From Microbacterium schleiferi (GTDB lineage Bacteria > Actinomycetota > Actinomycetes > Actinomycetales > Microbacteriaceae), in the NCBI RefSeq assembly GCF_020781975.1, contig NZ_JAJGNI010000002.1:304786-368785 (forward strand): DNA of 64,000 bases, given 5' to 3'. Shown here in pieces: positions 8,971 through 16,937 of this stretch (its first letter is position 1; each line of letters opens with the position of its first letter). The position numbers and the translations under genes are program-made. The notes under the pieces are model-generated. The model ran no database searches. It had not been told where the DNA came from and saw nothing but the letters and a program-made list of their open reading frames with translations.

Positions 8971-10449
8971 GTGTCGCACCCTGATGACTCATCCCCTGCC
9001 GTCACTCCGGCGGCGGATTCTTCACCCCGAACGATCGTCATCGACGCGGGAGACGAGCGCGCGTTCCGGCCGCTGAACGGCGTGGGCGGCATCCCCGGGC
9101 CCGTGGACGGCTACCCCCAGTTCCCGGACATGACACCCCTGTGGCGTGACGCGGGAGTGACCGTGGTGCGCTCGTTCGACTGGGTCTCCCGCCTGGACAC
9201 GCGCAACAATCCGACGAGCCTCTTCCCGGACTGGAGCGCCGACGTCGACGATCCGGCGAGCTACAACTTCGCGCCGACCGACCAGTGGGTGGAGGCGGTG
9301 CATTCCCTCGGCGCCGACGTCATGTTCACGATCGCCAGCTCCATCCCCTCGAACAAGCTGCCGGCAGAGGATCTCGAGGTGTACGGGCGCGTCGTCGAGC
9401 ACATCGTGCGCCACTACTCACAAGGGTGGGCAGGCGGTCCCGCCAAGCCCATCCGCATCTACGAGTTCGGCGACCAGCCCGACTTCGGACCACTGCACTT
9501 CGCGGGACGCCCCGAGGAGTTCTACGACATGTACCGCGCATTCTGCGAGGCCGTGCACCGTGTCGACCCTTCGCTGACCGTCGGGGGCCCGGCCACCGCC
9601 TTCCCCCTCGAGGTCGACGCACCCTATCGCGAGGGCTTCCTCGAGTTCGTGCGCAGCAAGGACCTGCCCCTGGATTTCTTCTCGTTCCTCTGGTTCACCG
9701 ATGCAAGCCGCGACCCTCTCGACTATCGATACGTGGCCGAGCAGATGCGCGCACTACTCGACCGGCACGGATTCACCGACACCGACCTGACGCTCAGCTA
9801 CTGGAACTACCTCGCCGTCCCCAGCTCCACCGCCCCGGCTGCCGAAAAGGGCGCGTTCCAGGCGGCGACGGCGATCTACCTCCAGGACACGGTCATCGAC
9901 CATGCCTTTTTTTTCCGCGCCGATAGCGGGCTGGACCCGCACTACGGTTTCGTCGATCCCGCAGGAGTCGGCGCGGCGGACGGCAGTCCCGACGAGCGGT
10001 CCCGCGCGCTCGCGATGGCTGGGCGCGCATTGACGGGGCGCCGACTTGCCGTCACCGGCGGCGACGAGTCCGGTCTCGCCTGTGCGGCAAGTCGCGATGG
10101 AGACGTGGTGCGCGTGCTGGTTGCCAACTACGTCGCCCCCGACACGGCACTGGCCGAGCGCGCGGAGGACCGGTTCACCTTCCGCATCCCGATCGGCGAG
10201 CACCGTATCGAACTCGGCCTCACGCTCCCGCCGCAACGCCCTGACGTGGCGTCGGCAGGAGTGGGGTCCGCCCGCGTCGAGATCACCAACCTCCCCTGGG
10301 CTGGGCGCACCGTGAGCGTCACGCGCACCTCGTCGGCAGGAGCGGTCGAGGGGCCACACGATGCCGCGGTCTCCGACGCTGGAGGCATCCAGCTAGACCT
10401 CGACCTCGCGCCTCAATCGGTGTTCCTCGTCGAGGTGGAGGCGCGGTAG
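8971..10449 (+). CDS. GH39-like glycosidase fold protein, apparently lacking catalytic glutamates
   Basis: A 492-residue protein with the layout of clan A glycoside hydrolases such as GH39 beta-xylosidases. It has a (beta/alpha)8 barrel in residues about 35-340 and a beta-sandwich tail. Conserved framework pieces are visible: NPTSLFPDW, EEFYDMYRAFCEAVHRVDPSLTVGGPA and DFFSFLWFTD. In active members a WNEP motif carries the acid/base Glu. Here the segment is YEFGDQPDFGP, with Gln at about residue 169. The nucleophile Glu of the later TEWN-type motif is replaced in LTLSYWNY (Tyr277). If this by-eye alignment holds, the protein is a non-catalytic sugar-binding relative or uses other residues. GTG start at 8971 with GAGGAG upstream. 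No signal peptide is seen. A run of eight T lies at 9907-9914. Confidence 0.65.
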   Translation: MSHPDDSSPAVTPAADSSPRTIVIDAGDERAFRPLNGVGGIPGPVDGYPQFPDMTPLWRDAGVTVVRSFDWVSRLDTRNNPTSLFPDWSADVDDPASYNFAPTDQWVEAVHSLGADVMFTIASSIPSNKLPAEDLEVYGRVVEHIVRHYSQGWAGGPAKPIRIYEFGDQPDFGPLHFAGRPEEFYDMYRAFCEAVHRVDPSLTVGGPATAFPLEVDAPYREGFLEFVRSKDLPLDFFSFLWFTDASRDPLDYRYVAEQMRALLDRHGFTDTDLTLSYWNYLAVPSSTAPAAEKGAFQAATAIYLQDTVIDHAFFFRADSGLDPHYGFVDPAGVGAADGSPDERSRALAMAGRALTGRRLAVTGGDESGLACAASRDGDVVRVLVANYVAPDTALAERAEDRFTFRIPIGEHRIELGLTLPPQRPDVASAGVGSARVEITNLPWAGRTVSVTRTSSAGAVEGPHDAAVSDAGGIQLDLDLAPQSVFLVEVEAR

Positions 10450-10507
10450 AGCCAGGGCGGGTGGTTACACTCCCGACGAGAGAAGACGACTCGCGAACGG
10501 AGCGACG

Positions 10508-11158
10508 ATGGCGACACGATCGACCGTCAACGGCGTGGCGGAGCCGAAGCAGCGACGTAGCCGCGACTCCTTCGCCAAAGTGCGCTCCGCTGTGCTTCAG
10601 CTTCTGCAGGAGCGAGGCAACGGGCAGTTCTCCATCGCCGAAGTGAGCGCCGCTGCTGGGCTCTCGATCGGTTCCATCTACGGCCGGGTCGCGAGCAAAG
10701 CCGACCTGCTGCGCGTCGTGCAGAGCGAAGAGTTCGATCGCCTCGATACCGAAACTGAGGGTCGCGTCAGCAACGCCGGCGTGGGCGCGCAGACCTTCGA
10801 GCACGCGACGACCGCGATCGTGACCGCCTATGCCGAGATCCTGCGGGAGAATCGCGAACTGCTGTCACCGTTCTTCCTGCTCGGCGTCGAAGATCGGGCT
10901 ATCCGCGATCGGGGGCGACAGTCCGGCGACGCGGGGCAGGCAGTCTTCGTCCGAGCCCTGACGACCGCGGCCGCTGAGCACCGCATCGAGCTTCCCGCAG
11001 AGCGCGCGGAGTGGGCGTTCGAGGTCTTCTACAGCCTGAGCGTGCGGTATCTCGGCCTCGGCGTCGCGGCGACGGTCAGTCCCGAAAGCGACTATGACTG
11101 GAACGACGTCCTGGGGCGTCTCGCCGACACCGTCCACCTGATCCTCACATCGAGCTGA
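10508..11158 (+). CDS. TetR-family transcriptional regulator
   Basis: A 216-residue regulator. An N-terminal TetR helix-turn-helix spans about residues 22-65 (AVLQLLQERGNGQFSIAEVS, AAGLSIGSIYGRVASKADLL). A helical ligand-binding domain follows, with no close relative recognisable. TetR proteins usually repress a neighbouring gene until a small ligand binds. The likely targets are itself and the upstream monooxygenase/glycosidase-like pair, 58 bases away on the same strand. The ATG start is at 10508, with GGAGCG just upstream. Its last 14 bases overlap the SDR remnant on the opposite strand. Confidence 0.85.
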   Translation: MATRSTVNGVAEPKQRRSRDSFAKVRSAVLQLLQERGNGQFSIAEVSAAAGLSIGSIYGRVASKADLLRVVQSEEFDRLDTETEGRVSNAGVGAQTFEHATTAIVTAYAEILRENRELLSPFFLLGVEDRAIRDRGRQSGDAGQAVFVRALTTAAAEHRIELPAERAEWAFEVFYSLSVRYLGLGVAATVSPESDYDWNDVLGRLADTVHLILTSS

Positions 11159-11444
11159 CGGCCACGCCCTTCGTCTCGGGCGCGGAGTCAGCGGGAGCCC
11201 CGCCTTCGACGCCGGCCATCGACGCAATGTTGATGATCCGCCCATAGCGCTGTCGACGCATCACGGGGACCGCAGCTAGACACATGAGGTATGTCCCGCG
11301 AAGGTTGATGGCAACGATCCGGTCGAATGTCGACACCGGCACCTCTTCGATGTCTGCCCGATCATCGCCCTGCGGCGCTGCCGCGTTGTTCACCAGCACG
11401 TCGAGGCGGCCGAATCTGTCGACGGTCTCGGGCGCGCCCGTCAC
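11145..11444 (-). pseudogene. Short-chain dehydrogenase remnant
   Basis: About 99 codons recognisable as the central part of a short-chain dehydrogenase/reductase. DRFGRLDVLVNNAAAPQGDD contains the NNA motif, and AINLRGTYLMCLAAVPVMRR and YGRIINIASMAGVEGGAPAD include the catalytic-Ser strand. The N-terminal TGxxxGxG nucleotide-binding loop is absent. After PADSA the expected YxxxK reads PETK, and the frame ends a few codons later. About half of a 250-residue SDR is therefore missing at both ends. It is squeezed between the TetR gene and tRNA-Ser and is best read as decayed; a functional small protein is unlikely. Confidence 0.75.
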
Positions 11445-11465
11445 CGAGCCGATTGGCGAATGACG

Positions 11466-11507
11466 AAGGCCCCGATTCCCGCGTTATTCCGCGGATCTCG
11501 GGGCCTT
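11466..11507 (-). terminator. Hairpin downstream of tRNA-Ser
   Basis: The perfect 10-bp inverted repeat AAGGCCCCGA (11466-11475) / TCGGGGCCTT (11498-11507) lies just beyond the tRNA 3' end on the minus strand. No long U-tract follows, so it is a stable processing or termination hairpin rather than a textbook terminator. Confidence 0.6.
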
Positions 11508-11515
11508 GCACATGG

Positions 11516-11603
11516 CGGTGACGGTGGGATTTGAACCCACGGTAGGGGGTTACCCTACACAACTTTTCGAGAGTTGCACCTTCGGCCGCTCGGACACGTC
11601 ACC
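11516..11603 (-). tRNA. tRNA-Ser(CGA)
   Basis: An 88-nt class II tRNA. The acceptor stem GGTGACG pairs with CGTCACC, followed by discriminator G and an encoded CCA (11513-11515). The anticodon arm CAACT-CTCGAAA-AGTTG gives anticodon CGA, reading UCG. A long variable arm (GGGTAACCCCC region) and a T-arm with GGGTTCAAATCCC are present. Confidence 0.95.
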
Positions 11604-11759
11604 GTCGTCCAGCTTACGACACGCCGCGGCCCCGCAGAAATCCTGGTCGCGGCGGCATCCGGCACGCGGTACACCCCGTCGAAACCGCGCCGACATGAAC
11701 CGGCGATAGCGTCGCGGGCAGCGAGCGTCGCCATCGGTTGCGGCGCCAGAACGGAAGCC

Positions 11760-13130
11760 ATGAGCGTGCACCTCCTCACCGCCGACATCCTCGTTCCGAT
11801 GGATGCCTCTCGCAGCGTCCTCACAGATGCGGGCGTGGCGATTGACGGCGACGCCATCGTCAGCGTCGGGGTTCGCGAGAAACTGCTGCAGCTGCATCCG
11901 GATGCCGCGCACACGCACCTCGCCGACCGGGTGCTGATGCCGGGCCTGATCAACGGCCACCACCATTCAGGTCTCTTGCGCGGCACCGCCGAGCACCTGC
12001 CGGTGTACGAGTGGCTGCGCGTGCACATCGATCCGATGCACCGGGTGCTTGAGCCGGCCGACGCCGCGGCTGCCGCGTGGCTTTGCTACGCCGAGGGTCT
12101 GCTTTCGGGCACGACGACGGTCGTGGACATGTGGCGGTACATGGATCGAGCTGCGAGCGCCGCGGTCGAACTCGGCAACCGGCTCGTGACCGTCAACTAT
12201 GTCGGCGAGCACCCGGATTTCGACTACTTCGACACCCTCGACGACAACGAGCGGATGCTGCGCGATTGGACGGGCGCCGGCGGCGGGCGCATCATGCCCT
12301 GGGTCGGGCTGGAGCATCCGTTCTACGCCGACGACGCCGGCCGCGCCCGCGCCGTCGCGATGGCCCGCGACTATGGAGCCGGCATCTACACCCACTGCAG
12401 CGAGTCCGAGTTGGATGTGGGGATCTTCGCCGAGCGCACCGGCCTGCGACCGATGCATGCCCTCGAGCGCATGGGCTTCTTCGACACGCCCCGCGCCATG
12501 ATCGCTCACGCCGTCTGGCTGGACGCCGACGAGATCGAGCTGGTCGCTGAGCGCGGAGTCGGCGTCTCCCACAACCCCGTCAGCAACATGAAGCTCGCCA
12601 GCGGCATCGCGCCGATCGCCGAGATGCTCGAGGCCGGGGTGAACGTCGCCATCGGCACCGATGGCGAGAAAGAGAACAACAACCTCGACATGTTCGAGGA
12701 GATGAAAGTCGCCTCCCTGCTCGGCAAACTGCGAAAGATGGATGCCGCAGCCATGGACTCGTGGCAGGTCCTCGAAATGGCCACGATCGGCGGGGCGCGG
12801 GCCATCGGTCAGGGGGACCGGCTCGGCTCCCTCGAACCCGGCAAGCAGGCCGATCTGATCGCGGTGCGGACCGATACACCACGGATGACTCCCCTGTTGC
12901 CGGCCGGATCGCACGCCAACATCCACCACAACCTCGTGCACGCCGTCCGCGGCAGCGACGTCGATCGGGTGGTCGTCGCCGGTCGCACTGTCGTCGCCGA
13001 CGGCATCCTCACCACCGCCGATCTCGGCGAACTCATCGCGGAGGTCCGCGACCGCGTCCCCGCACTGTTCGCGCGCCGCGCCGCCTACCTCGCATCGGTC
13101 GGCGACCCCGCCGGACTGTTCTCGCAGTAG
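11760..13130 (+). CDS. Amidohydrolase-family deaminase/hydrolase (ATZ/TRZ type)
   Basis: A 456-residue metal-dependent amidohydrolase. The first metal-binding cluster is in LINGHHHSGLLRG (about residue 65). Further ligands sit in YTHCSESELD, IAHAVWLDADEIE and the late aspartate of IGTDGEKENNNLDMFEEM. This pattern matches the chlorohydrolase/S-adenosylhomocysteine deaminase/SsnA-like group, which removes amino or chloro groups from heterocycles. The GEKENNN after the metal Asp is like aminohydrolases acting on N-heterocycles. The substrate is unknown. The ATG start at 11760 is chosen over the longer open frame, which would run through tRNA-Ser. It is a single-gene unit followed by ferritin 50 bases later. 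Confidence 0.85.
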   Translation: MSVHLLTADILVPMDASRSVLTDAGVAIDGDAIVSVGVREKLLQLHPDAAHTHLADRVLMPGLINGHHHSGLLRGTAEHLPVYEWLRVHIDPMHRVLEPADAAAAAWLCYAEGLLSGTTTVVDMWRYMDRAASAAVELGNRLVTVNYVGEHPDFDYFDTLDDNERMLRDWTGAGGGRIMPWVGLEHPFYADDAGRARAVAMARDYGAGIYTHCSESELDVGIFAERTGLRPMHALERMGFFDTPRAMIAHAVWLDADEIELVAERGVGVSHNPVSNMKLASGIAPIAEMLEAGVNVAIGTDGEKENNNLDMFEEMKVASLLGKLRKMDAAAMDSWQVLEMATIGGARAIGQGDRLGSLEPGKQADLIAVRTDTPRMTPLLPAGSHANIHHNLVHAVRGSDVDRVVVAGRTVVADGILTTADLGELIAEVRDRVPALFARRAAYLASVGDPAGLFSQ

Positions 13131-13180
13131 CGCACTCTGCCAGGATGGGAGGGAGAGTTTCGCGACCCGATCGGAGTGTC

Positions 13181-13705
13181 ATGACCACGTTCGACCAACT
13201 GCTGTCAGAGCAGATCGGCCACGAGTTCGCCGCCAGCCAGCAGTACATCGCCATCGCCGTTTGGTACGACGACCACGACCTGCCGCAGCTCGCGCGCCAC
13301 TTCTACCGCCAGTCCGTCGAAGAGCGCAACCACGCGATGATGCTCATCCAGTACCGCCTCGACCGCGACATGGGCGTGACCATCCCCGGCGTTCCAGCTG
13401 TGCGCACCGACTTCGCCGACCACGCCGAGCCGATCCGCCTGGCACTCGAGCAGGAGAAGCGCGTTTCGTCACAGATCGAGGCGCTCTTCGCCGCGGCCCG
13501 CGCCGAGAGCGACGGACTGGGCGAGCAGGCGATGCTGTGGTTCCTGAAGGAGCAGGTCGAGGAGGTCGCGTCGATGACCACGCTCCTCAACATCGCGGAG
13601 CGCACCACGAACCTCTTCGACATCGAGAACTTCGTCGCGCGCGACATGCCCAACGGCGACTCGACCGAAGCCGACGCCCCGCCCGCTGCCGGCGGCGCGC
13701 TCTAG
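13181..13705 (+). CDS. ftn: Ferritin, non-haem iron storage protein
   Basis: A 174-residue ferritin that forms a 24-subunit cage, oxidises Fe(II) and stores it as ferric mineral. The ferroxidase ligands are visible: Glu17 in GHEFAASQQY, Glu50 and His53 in VEERNHAMM, Glu94 in EQEKRVSSQIE and Gln in LKEQVEEV. No haem-binding Met of bacterioferritin stands out, so it is of the FtnA/BfrB type. The tail after residue 155 is acidic and disordered. The ATG is at 13181, with an only moderate GGAG upstream. A strong hairpin follows the gene. Confidence 0.92.
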   Translation: MTTFDQLLSEQIGHEFAASQQYIAIAVWYDDHDLPQLARHFYRQSVEERNHAMMLIQYRLDRDMGVTIPGVPAVRTDFADHAEPIRLALEQEKRVSSQIEALFAAARAESDGLGEQAMLWFLKEQVEEVASMTTLLNIAERTTNLFDIENFVARDMPNGDSTEADAPPAAGGAL

Positions 13706-13720
13706 CCCGACCTTCCATCC

Positions 13721-13783
13721 GTCGAACCCACACCTTCGGCCGCCAACCCACAGGATCCGGCCGCGAAAAGGTGTGGGTTCGAC
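13721..13783. repeat. Long perfect hairpin after ferritin (intergenic repeat type C)
   Basis: The 16-bp arms GTCGAACCCACACCTT (13721-13736) and AAGGTGTGGGTTCGAC (13768-13783) are perfect complements. The 31-base loop itself contains a CCGGCC-type inner repeat. A partial third copy (AGGTGTGGGCTC) follows at 13789-13800. It may terminate ferritin transcription and looks like a dispersed REP-type element; only one full copy is in this window. Confidence 0.75.
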
Positions 13784-13875
13784 GCGCGAGGTGTGGGCTC
13801 GGCGAGCGCGGGCTGATCGGATCGCGGGCCGATCTGAGCGACCCCACCGCCGCGCGAAGCGCGTAGCGTGACGGT

Positions 13876-15273
13876 GTGGCATCTCGCATGAGTCGATCGC
13901 AGCGACTCATCCTCACGATTGCGATCCTGGCATCGTTCGTCGCGTTCCTCGACGGCACGCTCATCAACGTCGCCCTTCCCGCGATCGAGACCGAGCTCGG
14001 CGGCGGACTCACGACCCAGCAGTGGGTGGTGGACGCCTACCTCATCACCCTCGGATCACTCATCCTGCTCGCCGGTTCGATCTCGGATGCCTTCGGCAGG
14101 CTGCTCGTGCTGCGCATCGGCCTCTACGGATTCGCCGCGGCATCCGTCGTGATCGCGATCGCGCCAGACCCCGTCATCCTGATCATCGCCCGCGCCGTGC
14201 AGGGTGCGGCGGGCGCGTTCCTCGTTCCCAGCTCGCTGGCGCTCATCACCTCGCGCTTCGACGGCGCGATGCGCGGCCGGGCGATCGGCATCTGGACGGC
14301 CATGACCACCGGCGCCATGATCGTCGGGCCCCTCATCGGCGGCGTCTTCGTCGACTACCTGTCGTGGCGGTTCGCGTTCGTCATCAACGTCGTACCGATC
14401 GGCATCACCCTGTGGCTCCTCCACACCCTCGGCGAGCGCGACGAGCGCCGCCCCGACGCTCGCATCGACTGGATCGGCGCCGCCCTGTGCACCTTCGGAC
14501 TCGGCGGGGCGGTCTTCGCGCTGATCGAACAACCGAACCTCGGATGGGGATCGCCCGTGATCTGGGGGACGTTCGCGGCCGGCATCCTTCTGTTCGCGCT
14601 CTTCCTCTGGCGTCAGCGGTCGGCGACGGCGCCGATGTTGCCGCTTGACCTCTTCCGCATCCGCAACTTCTGGACCGGGAACATCGCGACCCTGTTCGTG
14701 TACGCAGCGCTCTCGCTCAACGGCTTCGTCGTCACGGTCTACCTGCAGCAGGAGGCTGGGTTCTCGGCGACTCTCGCGGGGCTTGCGAGCCTGCCGACCA
14801 CCGTCATGATGGTGCTGCTGAGCGCATCGATGGGGTCCCTGTCCGACCGCTTCGGGCCGCGGATCTTCATGACCGTCGGACCGCTCGTGATGGCCGGCGG
14901 ATCGCTGCTGCTTCTCACGGTCACCGACCCCGTCAACTACTGGCTCCAACTCCTTCCGGGGCTCATCCTCTTCGGACTTGGGCTTGCCATCACGGTCTCG
15001 CCCCTCACCGCGGCGATCCTCGGCGCGGTGGATCCGGCCCGCTCCGGCATCGCCTCCGCCGTGAACAACGCCATCGCGCGCATCGCCGGGCTTCTCATCA
15101 TCGCGACGCTCGCGACGATCGTCGCCGGCAGCCTCGATCTTGACGGATTCCGCCGCGCCGCGATCGTCACCGCCGGACTCATGGTGGCTGGCGGGATCGT
15201 GTCGTTCCTCGGCATCCGGAACTCCGACGTCGCACCAGTCGAGAATCGGGCGGAGCCGGCTACCGGCGCGTAA
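13876..15273 (+). CDS. MFS drug-resistance transporter, DHA2 (14-TM) family
   Basis: A 465-residue major facilitator protein of the EmrB/QacA type, with about 14 hydrophobic segments. Conserved motifs are seen: FVAFLDGTLINVALPAI (motif D1) in TM1, GSISDAFGRLLVLRIGL (motif A) and RAVQGAAGAFLVPSSLALI (motif B). GIWTAMTTGAMIVGPLIGG (motif C, typical of drug/proton antiporters) is also present. It probably exports a toxic compound using proton motive force. GTG at 13876 is taken as start; an ATG four codons in (13888) is equally possible. No adjacent dedicated regulator is apparent. Confidence 0.88.
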   Translation: MASRMSRSQRLILTIAILASFVAFLDGTLINVALPAIETELGGGLTTQQWVVDAYLITLGSLILLAGSISDAFGRLLVLRIGLYGFAAASVVIAIAPDPVILIIARAVQGAAGAFLVPSSLALITSRFDGAMRGRAIGIWTAMTTGAMIVGPLIGGVFVDYLSWRFAFVINVVPIGITLWLLHTLGERDERRPDARIDWIGAALCTFGLGGAVFALIEQPNLGWGSPVIWGTFAAGILLFALFLWRQRSATAPMLPLDLFRIRNFWTGNIATLFVYAALSLNGFVVTVYLQQEAGFSATLAGLASLPTTVMMVLLSASMGSLSDRFGPRIFMTVGPLVMAGGSLLLLTVTDPVNYWLQLLPGLILFGLGLAITVSPLTAAILGAVDPARSGIASAVNNAIARIAGLLIIATLATIVAGSLDLDGFRRAAIVTAGLMVAGGIVSFLGIRNSDVAPVENRAEPATGA

Positions 15274-15297
15274 CACCGACCTGTAAGACTGTCCCTC

Positions 15298-16248
15298 ATG
15301 AGTGTGATCGAGAACTCGAAAGTCACCGTCGTCGGCGCCGGCAGCGTCGGATCAAGCGTCGCCTACGCCGCCCTCATCCGCGGCTCAGCCCGCCATGTCG
15401 CCCTCTACGACATCAATACCGCGAAGGTGGATGCCGAGGTTCTCGATCTCGCTCACGGCACCCTGTTCACCGGCACGAGCGACATCACCGGCGGCAGCGA
15501 CATCTCGGTAGCCGCGGGTTCGCACGTCGTCGTGATCACCGCCGGCGCGAAGCAGAACCCGGGGCAGAGCCGCATCGAGCTTGCGGGCGTGAATGCCGGC
15601 ATCCTGCGAAAGATGCTGCCTCAGCTGCTGGAAGTCGCCCCCGACGCGGTCTACGTGATCGTGACCAACCCGTGCGATGTGCTGACGGTGCTCGCACAGG
15701 AGGAGACCGGGCTTCCTCCGGAGCGACTGTTCGCGTCGGGAACCGTGCTCGACACGTCCCGGCTGCGCTGGAAGCTCGCTCAGCGCGCTGGGGTGGCGAC
15801 CTCGAGCGTTCACGCGCACATCATCGGCGAACATGGGGATACCGAGTTCGCGCTGTGGTCCCACGCGATGATCGGGACGGTTCCGATCCTCGACTGGGAG
15901 TCGGAGGGCCACCCCCGCATGACGGTCGATGAGCTCGACGCGATCACCGTCGATGTTCGGGATGCCGCCTACAAGGTCATCCAGGGCAAGGGCGCGACCA
16001 ACTACGCGATCGGGCTGTCGTCGGCTCGGATCATCGAGGCGATCCTGAGCGATGAGCACGCGGTCCTGCCGGTGAGCACCGTACTGAAGGACTTCCACGG
16101 GATCGATGGCGTCGCTCTCTCCGTGCCCTCGATCGTGAACTCCCGCGGCGCGTTCCCGATCCGCGAGACACCGTTCTCTCTGAATGAACTCGCCCTGCTG
16201 CGCCGCTCCGCCGACGCCCTGCGCGAGGTGGCGACCTCCCTGCGCTGA
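15298..16248 (+). CDS. ldh: L-lactate dehydrogenase
   Basis: A 316-residue NAD-dependent 2-hydroxyacid dehydrogenase that interconverts pyruvate and lactate. It has the Rossmann loop VTVVGAGSVGSSVAYAAL (8-25), the active-site mobile loop AGAKQNPGQSRIEL with Gln before the catalytic Arg (as in lactate rather than malate dehydrogenase), VTNPCDVLT and the catalytic His in IIGEHGDTEFALWS. Full length for the bacterial family. The ATG is at 15298, 24 bases after the transporter stop on the same strand. A type B hairpin repeat follows the stop. Confidence 0.95.
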   Translation: MSVIENSKVTVVGAGSVGSSVAYAALIRGSARHVALYDINTAKVDAEVLDLAHGTLFTGTSDITGGSDISVAAGSHVVVITAGAKQNPGQSRIELAGVNAGILRKMLPQLLEVAPDAVYVIVTNPCDVLTVLAQEETGLPPERLFASGTVLDTSRLRWKLAQRAGVATSSVHAHIIGEHGDTEFALWSHAMIGTVPILDWESEGHPRMTVDELDAITVDVRDAAYKVIQGKGATNYAIGLSSARIIEAILSDEHAVLPVSTVLKDFHGIDGVALSVPSIVNSRGAFPIRETPFSLNELALLRRSADALREVATSLR

Positions 16249-16271
16249 CCTGGATCGGGCGCTCCCGCAGG

Positions 16272-16360
16272 CGTCGCTAACTCCTCACGATCGGCGGAAC
16301 TTCGGCGACTCGGCACAGCAGGAGCGGGCCGATGGCGCCGGTCCTGCTGAGTTGGCGACG
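16272..16360. repeat. Type B intergenic hairpin repeat, copy 1
   Basis: The imperfect inverted repeat has the left end CGTCGCTAACTCCTCA (16272-16287) and right end GCTGAGTTGGCGACG (16346-16360). It shares the AACTC/GAGTT ends with four other copies near 17.9, 18.1, 42.6 and 42.8 kb. It lies between ldh and the GntR remnant and could act as a transcript end or repeat-mobility element. Confidence 0.6.
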
Positions 16361-16426
16361 GATGCCGTGGCGGACCGATAGCGTGTGGTCAGCCCCACTG
16401 CGAACGCGTCCGTGTGAGGAGAACCC

Positions 16427-16937
16427 GTGACCACCTACCTCCCGCTGCCACGCCCGGGTGGCGACGCGGACACGATGCGCGTCCAGCATGGGCTCCTGCG
16501 CTACGTGCGCGAGGCGGCGGCGCTCGGGGCCCCGTTGCCCGGGGAACTGGAGTTGACGGCGCGCCTGGAGTGCAGTCGCCAGCAACTGCGCAACGCGATG
16601 GCCCAGCTCGAGGCGCAGGGGATCGTGCGGCGGCGACAGGGCACGGTGACCACGGTGGATCCGATCGCGCTGCGGTTGAGCGTCCGCCTGGAGGAGCAGT
16701 TCGAACACACCGAGCTCCTCGACCGACTCGGCTACCACGCCGAGGTGGAGGTGCTCGAGTCCCGCACCCTGCCCCTGGGCGCTGAGATCGGCGCCGTGAT
16801 GGAACGGCCTGCAGACACGACTCGACTGGCCGTTCGCAAGCGGTGGCGGGCGGATGGCGCCGTCGCGATGATCGCCGACGACACGGTGCCGATTCCGGAC
16901 GAACTGCCCGCGGAGTTCGACCCTGTCCGCATCGGGG
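16427..16937 (+). pseudogene. GntR/UTRA-family regulator, 3'-truncated
   Basis: It starts with GTG at 16427 behind a good AGGAG. The first about 165 codons read as a GntR regulator: winged helix ALGAPLPGELELTARLECSR, QQLRNAMAQLEAQGIVRRRQG, then part of a UTRA effector domain to PAEFDPVRIG. At about 16930-16940 homology stops and an acyl-CoA dehydrogenase begins in another frame, so about 80 C-terminal residues are gone. The open frame continues to 17104 with a meaningless tail. A deletion fusing two formerly separate genes explains this. A short protein with an intact DNA-binding domain could still be made. Confidence 0.75.

Noticed and set aside
11445..11515. Continuation of the SDR gene toward tRNA-Ser
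   Set aside because: The frame upstream of the fragment shows no nucleotide-binding loop and runs into the tRNA hairpin.
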